A stretch of 64,000 nucleotides of DNA from Impatiens glandulifera (taxonomy: Eukaryota > Streptophyta > Magnoliopsida > Ericales > Balsaminaceae). The notes beneath the pieces are model-generated. The model did no database searches. It worked only from the letters and a program-made list of their open reading frames with translations, and was not told where the DNA came from. This document shows, one piece after another, positions 55,486 to 64,000 of the stretch (its first letter is position 1; each line of letters begins with the position of its first letter). Location: the NCBI RefSeq assembly GCF_907164915.1, contig NW_025919355.1, positions 1 through 64,000 on the forward strand, given 5' to 3'. Position numbers and translations under genes: made by a program.

Positions 55486-55638
55486 TCAATGAACTTTTTC
55501 ACAATATCCAACACACAACTCTTTTTGTGGTTCGAACGAACATCCTAGTTCACAACGAGCCTTACATACTTCCTCTGACTCATCCCCATAAATGTTGGTA
55601 CATAATAGTGATAATATTATTATGAAAACTAATTTCAT
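55486..55638 (-). CDS. Small secreted cysteine-rich peptide (candidate host gene)
   Basis: A 50-codon ORF from ATG 55638 to TGA 55486, with no ATG further upstream in frame. Residues 1-18 form a textbook signal peptide (MKLVFIIILSLLCTNIYG): Lys at 2, then a hydrophobic core. The mature part of about 32 residues is acidic at its start and carries five cysteines spaced C-X3-C-X3-C-X8-C-X3-C. That spacing resembles plant thionin-like peptides, which usually add one more C-X3-C partner; here that position is His, the last residue. A TATA box lies about 50 bases upstream. The role is unknown; defence or signalling is only a guess from the class. The gene stands alone between microsatellites and retroelements. 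Confidence 0.55.
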   Translation of the reverse strand: MKLVFIIILSLLCTNIYGDESEEVCKARCELGCSFEPQKELCVGYCEKVH

Positions 55639-55685
55639 ATTATCTTCGTGATGGAACTCTATTATTTAGTTTATTGTTATGCTTA

Positions 55686-55694
55686 TTATTTATA
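55686..55694 (-). promoter_or_regulatory. TATA box of the small peptide ORF
   Basis: The minus strand reads TATAAATAA, 48-56 bases before the ATG, which would leave a short leader of about 20-25 bases. In such AT-rich DNA a chance match is possible. Confidence 0.4.
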
Positions 55695-56210
55695 AGTCAT
55701 AAATGAATCAATGAATTAATTATAATAATGATCAAAATTGCTATAAATTTCTTATAGGGTAAAAAATAAAGTTATTAATTTATAATAATAATAATAATAA
55801 TAATAAATATAAAATTGATAATAGAATTTTGTTCAAATTTCCAAAAATAAAATATAATCAAATGTAAAAAAAAAGAAACACGTTTTTCAAAATGACTTGT
55901 CATTTATTTTCTTTTATTGAGAGACGATTTATAACCTCCACTGAAAGCCCTTTTTCAAGAAAAGGAACTTACCGGTGCGTACGAAACAAATAAAATCAAA
56001 ACATGCCTAATTATATAAAATTTTAGTCATTAAAATAATATAACTAATTTGACAAAAATATCATATCTATAATAGCATACAATTTCTAGATGGTACCACA
56101 ATAATGTAGCGAAATTCAACAACCATGGCATACTAATAAATGTGTGTATTTGTTGCAATAAAAATAAGAGGTCGTTTCAGATAAAAAAACAAATAAACTA
56201 TTTTGACTTT

Positions 56211-56216
<6 letters not shown>

Positions 56217-56249
<33 letters not shown>
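56217..56249. repeat. (TA)n microsatellite
   Basis: About 16 TA repeats. Confidence 0.95.
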
Positions 56250-56254
<5 letters not shown>

Positions 56255-56581
56255 AAGGTACATGTATATTAAAAATGAAAAAAATTGTTTAAGCCTAACA
56301 ACAAAACATGACATGAAAAAGAATATAAATATAAAAAAGGTACTTATTAAGTTATCGAGCTCGTAAATTCTCGAAAAAACGATTAACTTCTCAACAGATT
56401 CTATTGGATTTCTTGAACAAATCTCAAAAGGCGTAGTAATATAAGTATTATGAATTATTATGAATGATACATATCGAACGACTACAATCATTGAAAATTC
56501 GACGATTTCTCTCAAACCAAATGGTTCACCAAAATATAATTGTGATGGTAACCCAAATATGTAATTCTGTAATATTAGTCA

Positions 56582-58110
56582 TGATGGGATCGGGATCGCC
56601 AAAGGAGACGGGGGTCTCACAACGTTGAACACTTCCACACACACCGTTCGACAATAACTTTGTTAGAGGTTGATTATCTCGTGTCTACTTTACACAAGCC
56701 GTCATAAACTCTTGACAAAGTCAGTGCGACACTATTTGTTTCGGCTTGAAGCAACAAATACACAATACAAGACATGTAGCTTATATATGTTCAATAAAAG
56801 ACACGTAGTTTATGGATGTTCAATACAAGACACATAGTTTATGGATGTTCGGAGTATAAACTCCTACGTCACCCTTCTTCTCAAACATTTGATAAGGATA
56901 TTCACTAGAATATCTAGTCTGTTTACAACACGTATACAAACTCAGTCGAACATCCAGGGCTTATTTACTGCCTATTTTCGACCTTCCAATACACTCACTC
57001 TGTTGAACAGAAACGAATTCTGTCAACTTACAATGCTCACCACTCACACAGAATATATAGTATTGTAATACAAATTTAGAACTCTAACACGCTTGGAGAA
57101 CTTTTGGAACTTTTAGAGCTTGAATGATTTGATAGCAACAGATTGTTCTTAAGAGTCAGTTGTTCGAAGATCAAAAGGTGCTGAAGCAGATTGACTTCTG
57201 TCTTGTTAAGGAGGTAGTTGTCAACGGATACATTTGCAGCTCAACGGCTATATCAGCTCCATAAGACATCTATCTTGATCTTAATTGGTTGAGGTCTTGG
57301 ATAGTACATCAGATGAGATATTCTTTGATCTTGTCTATACTTAGATGATAATAAGCTAAATTATTATTAATGTGATTTCAATCTCCAAGGAATGTTATCA
57401 TAGACTGTTTAACCTGTCTCTGATAATGGTTCTACTGATGCAGAAAGATTTTCATCAGTCTTTGCACTTAAATGGAAACAGTCATTTGGGAAGTGTAAAG
57501 TTGACGTCTGACTTTTCCGGAAATATCCATATATATATTCCCCATGATAATTAAGTTTGGGAATTGTGAAATATCAGACGAGCTTCATAAAATGCCGAAA
57601 TGTAGAATGACGGATGCGCTTCATAAAATGCCAAAATATAGAATGCCAGATGCGCTTGTAGAAAGTCGATCTGTAAAATCTTGATATATCTAGAATGCCG
57701 ATTTTTCTTTATTTCATAAAATCGATATGTAAAATACTGATTCTGTTTTATTTCATAAAACCAATATGTAAAGAGTGTCGGTTACGTGCTTTTGTAAAAT
57801 AACGATTTGTAGAAAGTCGATATGTACAAAATGTTGATTCCGCTTCTTAAGATAAGACCGATATCTAAAGTGCTGGCTTCTTTTATTGTAGAAAGCCGAT
57901 ATCTAAAATTTCAATCTTATTAAATAACCGATTTTACAAATTGTCGGCTTTATTTTGACAGACTGCCGAATTGACAAAGTACTGATTTTCACAAAGTGCT
58001 GATTTCAATATTGGGCATCTTTAATTTATTCCTGCACAAGATTCACACAGTTAAGTTCTTTATTAATAGTTAATTAATACTAATATTTAATTAACTATTT
58101 TTATTTAACA
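56582..58110 (-). mobile_element. copia 3' LTR (LTR B), minus orientation
   Basis: In plus coordinates it runs from TGATGGG to TTTAACA, homologous to LTR A. The right side carries a polypurine tract (minus strand AAAAATGGAGAAAT), so it is the 3' LTR of the minus-strand element that extends to the window end. The conserved R block is at 56838-56873, with the perfect GGAGT-TTAT-ACTCC hairpin. Next to it a ~30-bp word ending in TTTATGGATGTTC is present three times (about 56760-56850). U3 has ACCGATATGTAAAA-type repeats. Confidence 0.85.
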
Positions 58111-58239
58111 ATTTCTCCATTTTTGATGATTTAGAATAAATATTCAAAACTTGGTCAATTTATAATTGTTGGCTAATTATTCTAGGTTAATTAGCTAATT
58201 TGGTTTAAAAATTCTATCGTTTTGATTATTTAGAATAAA
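58111..58239 (-). other. Polypurine tract and 3' noncoding end
   Basis: The minus-strand tract touches LTR B, followed by a second similar purine stretch. This is the same arrangement as at 1360 and 15250. Confidence 0.7.
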
Positions 58240-59830
58240 TATTCAAAACCAGTAATATATTCCTCTGTAATTTCTCTCTTTTTAATAATTTTTATAACAA
58301 AATTTTTATAAAAACCAGCAATTGATAACAAAGTATTCAACATGTGACTTCCCTGTTTGATAAATAGAATGATAGGTGCTATTAGTGAAAGAAAACAAAA
58401 CAGATGTTCAACAAAAACCTTGAGTTTAAATTTGAAAAGAAAAGAAGGAAAGAGCAAAAATAAAAGAGAAGTTTTAGCGTCTCCCTTTTTTCTTTTTAGC
58501 TTCCGCAACTCTCTTTGCCATGTCCTTTCTTAGTCCGGGCATTAAGGTACTAGGTTGCTCTTCGGAAACACTTCCACAAATCCTTCCCATTGAAGGAACA
58601 TGATCTTCTTCAATGGAAGAGCCATCACCCCGGCGTAGCCTTCGATACATGGAACTTCCGATTGAGATGTTTCAGGTTGAGATCAAACGGTCTTACGTTT
58701 AGTTGTCATTTGAGATAAGGTCAAATGATCTTCCTCAGCCTCCGTTCGGTTAGCATCTTAGATTTGTTTCGCACCCTCAACGGTTGTGTTTTCCTCATCT
58801 TGAAGGCGTTGATCTAAGGCCTCCTATTCTCTTAGTTTCTCAGCATCATCAACACTATGAGATTTGATCATCTTCATTATTTGTGATGTGAGAACTTCAA
58901 TGACAGACTTAGTCTCGGTCTGTATGGTGAAGGTTTTGATGAGTAGGGGCCGCATTTGACCTAGATCTTGACACCTCTCCTACCTCATTTTTTTCTACTT
59001 CTTGGTTCTGAGCAGTTGAAGAGGATGCGTGCAATTTATCCATTTGATCCAGGCGATTCTGAATTGATTCTTCCCATGGAGCCAACGCCTCCATGACAAT
59101 CAGTCGTATATCTTGTCTAGATGTTTCCTTAGAGTTGGATCGAGTTGAAGCACAAGAGTTAAGTGTGACAGATTGTAAAGGAATAGCACGACGAGCACTG
59201 ACCTATAGAGACATTTCCAGACTAGCCGGTTCTTCAAGGTTCTCATCATTGTTTTAATGATTATGATTCGATACCTTTTTAGATTTAGAAGATTTACCTG
59301 ATGTGGATTGAGCGGGGACCGACATCTTGGGATTTAAAACTTCAGCTTCCCTTTCAGTAACCGGTTGTTCTAGAGGAGGAACTTGAACACCGGTTGGTTT
59401 AGGATTCTCGACCTAATGAGAGGAGGCAGGATCCTTGTCCGCTTCAGATGATGGAAACGGGTGGGCTTCATCTCGCTCATCCTCGTTCTCATTGCCTTTA
59501 GATGAAGAGCCGAGAAGGCCCGATTTTGTTACGTCGACAAAGGTAGGTTCCAAGCGCTTATGAATATGCTCCCACTTCTGCCTAGACATACCGCCATACA
59601 GCTCCTTGACACACGGTCCTCGTACTTCGTAAGCTTCAGACTCTTCACGTTCATCCGCACTTGTCTTTTCTTGTCTAGATGATTAAGCCTCTTCAACTGG
59701 GATCTGCTCGGTTCTGATGGGTTGAAATTCGCCTTGAGAACGGGACACTTCTTCAATGAAATCCAAAGGTTCATTCTCGTCATCATGATTTAAATCGGTA
59801 CGCTGAAAAGGAATTCTTGTCTTTTCCGAG
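58240..59830 (-). pseudogene. Accessory ORF region of minus-strand copia, decayed
   Basis: It lies between RNase H and the polypurine tract. Open pieces on the minus strand encode hydrophilic, Ser/Glu/Lys-rich protein, for example a segment with LYGGMSRQKWEHIHKRLEP (about 59580), a Pro/Val stretch with PTGVQVPPLEQPV (about 59370), and MEALAPWEESIQNRLDQMDK (59094), which looks like a coiled coil. Stops are scattered. The Gln/Glu-rich coiled-coil content fits the middle and C-terminal part of the accessory protein seen at 50488, but sequence similarity to 47284 is not evident by eye. No membrane segment was seen. Confidence 0.5.
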
Positions 59831-59999
59831 TTGGAACATGCTTGAACTGTCCAGTTTGTTTTACATGCATCTCATTTGAATGATTTTTATCGATTTCAAA
59901 AGAGGAAAATCGTTCGGTTTTATCTGCTTAAGATTATATTTACTCTATATTTTTGAAAGTGAGAAATTTTAAGACATTTTAAAATTTTATGCAATTAAG

Positions 60000-60190
60000 A
60001 CATTTTGAGAAGCGAAAGCTTCTCCCTGAAAATATTCCCGATTTTTCATGAAAACAAATGCAATGAATGTGTTTTTGAGAAGCAAGGACTTCTCCCTTAA
60101 TGCATGCCCGTTTTTTCATGAAAACAAATGTTGTATGAAACCTTTTTGAAAACGAGGGAGGTTCTCCCTAAATGCATGTCGCACTTTAGA
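60000..60190 (-). repeat. Three ~70-bp repeats with hairpins after pol
   Basis: GAGAAGC-GAAA-GCTTCTC (60007-60024) and GAGAAG-6 nt-CTTCTC (60077-60094) recur in a ~70-bp unit that also contains TTTTTCATGAAAACAAATG; a third unit is decayed. They lie between the RNase H stop and the accessory ORF. Confidence 0.8.
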
Positions 60191-60225
60191 AACATTTCGT
60201 TAATATCGGTAAAACCAAAAATATT

Positions 60226-60573
60226 TCAAAAGTAAGAAAACTTAGTCTCTTGGAGTGGCTTGGTAAAGATATCAACCACTTGTTGATCGGTTGAGACATA
60301 TTCTAGCCGAATGTGTTTTTGCATCACATGATCTCGAATAAAATGGTGTCTGATGTCGATGAGCTTGGTCCTTGAGTGCAACACCGGATTGATGATTATA
60401 GCAATTGCGCTGGTATTGTCACAAAAGATTGGGGACTCCACTGCCTCGATACCAAAGTTTCTCAACTGTTGTTGAATCCAAGGCAGTTGGGCACAACAAC
60501 TTCCTACGGTGAGGTATTCTACTTCAGCTGTGGAGGTAGCTATTGAAGTTTGCTTTTTGCTGTGCCATGAAAC
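60226..60573 (-). pseudogene. copia RNase H C-terminal part, minus strand
   Basis: The minus strand reads WHSKKQTSIATSTAEVEYL with the catalytic Glu (about 60520), then FCDNTSAIAI with the catalytic Asp and IDIRHHFIRDHV, ending at the natural pol stop 60226 after DIFTKPLQ. This part is intact. The N-terminal half of the domain is on the other side of LTR3, at 63244. Confidence 0.88.
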
Positions 60574-60578
60574 AAGTC

Positions 60579-63243
60579 TGTTGGGTCAAATTATTTTCAA
60601 TAAGTGTTGAAATAATTTACGCACTGATATTTTGATGATGAAATAATTTATAAGTTTCAATACAGGTGTATTGAGACAACATGTCACTAGACTTGGATCT
60701 AATGAGGGCCATTAGACCGATTTTGATTTTCATTCGCATAAAATTAGACGCAAGTCTAATAGAATTAGACGCACAGTCTAACTCAACGGATTTAGACGTG
60801 TAGTCTAATAGACGCGTGAATTAGACGAAAGTCTAATGGAATTAGACGTACAGTCTAACTTATCGGAGTTAGACGTGTAAGTCTAATAGATGTGTAAAGA
60901 ATTAGACGGATAGTCTAATGAATACACGGAATTAGACGAAAGTCTAATGGAATTAGACGAAAGTCTAATGGAATTAGACGTACATTCTAACTCATCGGAC
61001 TTAGACGTGTAAGTCTAATAGACGTTAATAATTAGACGTGGTAGTTTAACTTAGTGGAGTTAGACGTGCTGGTCTAATGGTTATTTAATAATTAGACGGG
61101 TAGTCTAATTAGTGAAAGTTAGACGTGAGTCTAACTCCTTCCGATTAGTCTGAGGTAGAACCTGAATTAGACGTGGCAGTCTAAATCAGTGGAGTTAGAC
61201 GTGCTGGTCTAATGGTTATTTAATAATTAGACGGGTAGTCTAATTAGTGAAAGTTAGACGTGAGTCTAACTCCTTCATATTAGTCTGAGGTAGAACCGGA
61301 ATTAGACGTGGCAGTCTAACTCAGTGGAGTTAGACGTGCTTGTCTAATGGTTATTTAATAATTAGACGGGTAGTCTAATTAGTGAAAGTTAGACGTGAGT
61401 CTAACTCCTTCAGATTAGTCTGAGGTAGAACCGGAATTAGACGTGGCAGTCTAACTCAGTGGAGTTAGACGTGCTGGTCTAATGGTTATTTAATAATTAG
61501 ACGGGTAGTCTAATTACAGAAAGTTAGACGTGAGTCTAACTCCCTCAGATTAGTCTGAGGTCGAACCGGAATTAGACGTGGCAGTCTAACTTAGTGGAGT
61601 TAGACGTGCTGCTCTAATGGTTATTTAATAATTAGACGAGTAGTCTAATTAGTGAAAGTTAGACGTGAGTCTAACTCCTTCAGATTAGTCTGAGGTAGAA
61701 CCGGAATTAGACGTGGCAGTCTAACTCAGTGGAGTAAGACGTGCTGGTCTAATGGTTATTTAATAATTAGACGGGTAGTCTAATTAGTGAAAGTTAGACG
61801 TGAGTCTAACTCCTTCAGATTAGTCTGAGGTAGAACCGGAATTAGACGTGTAGTCTAACTCAGTGGAGTTAGACGTGCTGGTCTAATGGTTATTTAATAA
61901 TTAGACGGGTAGTCTAATTAGTGAAAGTTAGACGTGAGTCTAACTCCTTCAGAATAGTCTGAGGTAGAACCGAAATTAGACGTGGCAGTCTAACTCAGTG
62001 GAGTTAGATGTGCTGATCTAATGGTTATTTAATAATTAAATGGGTAGTCTAATTAGTGAAAGTTAGACGTGAGTCAACTCCTTCAGATTAGTCTGAAGTA
62101 GAACCGAAATTAGACGTGGCAGTCTAACTCAGTGGAATTAGACGTGCTGGTCTAATGGTTATTTAATAATTAGACGGGTAGTCTAATTAGTGAAAGTTAG
62201 ACGTGTAGTCTAACTCAGTGGAGTTAGACGTACCCGTTTAATGGTTATTGTAATTAGACGTGAGTCTAATTCTATTAGACCAGGCCGTCTAATAGACGCT
62301 TTTACTAGAAGAAGTTGACTTATTTCATTAGACTGATTTTCTCAAATCCGTCTTAACTGAAATACGTCTAATGCTCTGTTTAAGTAGTACGCTTGAATCT
62401 AGCATTTCTCCTACCCACGTACTATAGTTGTACCCTACTCCTGCTCCACTTTCTAGTGAAGATTAGTACAACAGCTATATGCATCCAATCAAGGAATGCC
62501 ACGTAAGAGAATTTTCCTCACATTACCCATTTTGCAGGTACATCCCTGATGGAATATTCGGCGCACTACCAGTTCAGTACGGCCACGATCCTTGTGCTCA
62601 GAACCTACTGTGTACAATGGAGGCTTTCCAATGGAAGAGTTCCACGTATCATTCTTGAAGATTCGACCGTTATTCCCTGCTCAATATTTAATCAATCCTA
62701 AGGACAACGGACGAAGCATCGGTTTTCAAGCAATTAAAAACGAACAAGCAATCTGATTTTGCAGAGAGAGACTACAAAATCATCTTGCTAAACTTATTCT
62801 GTGAAGCTTCTTTCTGATTGTACTGTGTGAATTAAGAGAGAGAGCTAGAATCAAAACACCTTTAGCTGAGTGATATTCTTCATCTTGTAATTGAACAGAA
62901 AGTGTTCTATTCAATAGTGAGCTAAGTGTGTGTGTAAACTGTATTTGATTCTCATCATATAGTGAATCCTTCGGTGGTTGGAAGAAGGGGTGACGTAGGA
63001 GAGTTTCTCCGAACATCCATAAACAAACTGTTGTGTTCTTCTTTTCTGTCATCTTTTCATATTTCATCTTGTGCTTCAAACTCAAGTAAACAATTCCGCC
63101 TTGAATCTGCTTCAAGTGTTTACACAACTTTGCGTAGAATAGAAAGAGATATTAATCCCTAACAGGATTTCTATCAAACCATTTTTGATAAGCCTTCATC
63201 ATTAGCCAGACCCCCGTCTCTAACGATAAAGCCGATCCTATCA
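60579..63243 (+). mobile_element. Solo LTR (LTR3) with target-site duplication AAGTC
   Basis: The LTR runs from TGTTGGG to CCTATCA, 2,665 bp, flanked by AAGTC at 60574-60578 and 63244-63248. No internal sequence, primer site or polypurine tract adjoins it, so it is a solo LTR left by recombination between two LTRs. It interrupts RNase H of the minus-strand copia. The R block is at 62987-63025 with a perfect GGAGA-GTT-TCTCC hairpin. It is longer than LTR1 because of the expanded minisatellite. Confidence 0.9.
61031..62215 (+). repeat. 135-bp higher-order minisatellite in LTR3, ~8-9 units
   Basis: ATTAGACGTGGCAGTCTAA recurs at 61166, 61301, 61436 and onwards with a 135-bp step. Each unit holds eight TTAGACG/AGTCTAA-type words plus GGTTATTTAATAATTAG and CTCCTTCAGATTAGTCTGAG. 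LTR1 has about two units. Confidence 0.9.
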
Positions 63244-64000
63244 AAGTCTATTCCTAAGGAATTGACAAGTTCCACTCGTACTTTTTCTGTCCACTTTGCA
63301 ACCTGTGTAATCTGCATCATAGTAGCTAATTAAATTGAAATTGGAGTCCTTCGGATACCACAATCCCACATTTTGAGTTCCCTTAAGATATTTTAAGATT
63401 CTTTTAGCAGCTACATAATGAGATTGTTTAGGATTAGCCTAGAATCTTCCATAAACTCCAACAATGAATATAATGTCTGGCTTGCTTGCTGTTAGGTAGA
63501 GAAGAGATCCAATTATCCCATGATACTTAGTTATATCAATGCTTTTACCATCTTCATCCTTGTCAAGCTTGACTAATGTACTCATTGGAGTTGAAGTAGT
63601 AGAGCAACTTTCCATGTTAAAGTTTTTGAGCAGCTCCTGTGAGTACTTTGCCTGGTTGATGAATGTGTCTCCTTTAAGTTTATGAACTTGAAGGCCCAAG
63701 AAAAAACTCAACTCCCCATCACGCCAATCTCAAACTTATCTGTCATTAACTTAGAGAATATCTCACACAGTTTGGGATTTGTTGACCCAAATATAATATC
63801 ATCCACATAAATTTGTACAAATAAATATGATCTTCTTTCTCAAATTTAAGAGTATCATACCATGCTCTAAGATCTTGTTTATGACCATAAAGTGATTTAT
63901 CCAATCTATAAACATGACTAATTAATGCAGGATTCTTAAAACCAGGGGGTTGTTCAACATAAAATTCTTCATTGATTATACCGTTAAGGAAACTCTTTAC
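63244..64000 (-). pseudogene. copia RT and RNase H N-part, minus strand, continues beyond window
   Basis: This is homologous to 10595-11430. Motifs on the minus strand: a frameshifted YVDD box near 63790-63810, SFFLGLQVHKLKGDTFI, QAKYSQELLKNF, KPDIIF, YVAAKRILKYLKG, then DSNFNL and DADYTG of RNase H up to the LTR3 insertion. A 57-bp in-frame deletion just upstream of YVDD (at about 63848) removes 19 codons present in the other copy. The 5' half lies outside the window. Confidence 0.85.

Larger units (their letters stand above)
55639..56581. other. Upstream region of small peptide gene, AT-rich
   Basis: It contains the TATA box at 55686, an (ATA)n stretch near 55785-55806 and a TA microsatellite. 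No other gene was recognised. It ends at LTR B. Confidence 0.5.

Noticed and set aside
58230..58508. 92-codon hydrophobic minus-strand frame, possible membrane protein
   Set aside because: It is AT-driven, runs into the polypurine-tract region, and overlaps the end of the accessory ORF in another frame.

Overview
This is nuclear DNA from a flowering plant, almost certainly a eudicot. It is gene-poor and AT-rich, and most of it is nested retrotransposons: Ty1/copia elements with initiator-Met-type primer sites, a Ty3/gypsy Tat-lineage element with its typical primer site, and a plant L1-type LINE. The gag proteins and the accessory ORF recall models I remember from Lamiales (Gesneriaceae), but that placement is memory only. 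Nearly every coding region carries stops or frameshifts.

Layout. 1-501 is a tandem array with phased hairpins, cut off by a 100-N scaffold gap (502-601). 602-8501 and 14492-23255 are two near-identical direct copies of one block: part of a minus-strand copia LTR, an AT-rich spacer, a small LTR, a plus-strand copia (LTR C, gag, protease, integrase) and a minus-strand LINE inserted in the integrase. Copy 1 has lost about 860 bp between LTR C and gag, and most of the LINE. Between the copies (8502-14491) lie the 3' end and 3' LTR of another copia (LTR1), inserted in the RNase H region of a minus-strand copia whose gag, primer site and LTR A follow. The LINE of copy 2 runs to 28016 and abuts a 5'-truncated Tat element (28017-41099) with RT, RNase H, archaeal-type RNase H, integrase, a 3.9-kb 3' UTR full of tandem repeats, and a full 3' LTR.

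41100-45316 is a minus-strand copia (integrase to LTR E) lying in the gag of a plus-strand copia. That element continues with two promoter-like direct repeats, an accessory ORF (47284-48072) and LTR2. LTR2 abuts the C-terminal part of another accessory ORF, followed by LTR4. 52717-56581 is the only stretch without clear retroelement structure. It holds TA microsatellites, a possible DNA-transposon remnant and a 50-codon ORF for a secreted cysteine-rich peptide (55486-55638, minus), the best host-gene candidate. 56582-64000 is a minus-strand copia read backwards: 3' LTR B, accessory ORF, hairpin repeats, RNase H, RT, with a solo LTR (LTR3) inserted in RNase H at the same position as LTR1.

How it fits together. 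The copia elements share one plan: LTR - primer site - gag - PR - INT - RT/RNase H - accessory ORF - polypurine tract - LTR. Their U3 regions carry different minisatellites, yet eight LTRs keep one short block around a GTGACGTAGGAG motif and a small hairpin whose stem changes in a compensating way. That hairpin, the accessory ORF with its upstream repeats, and the small secreted peptide are the observations I would follow first.
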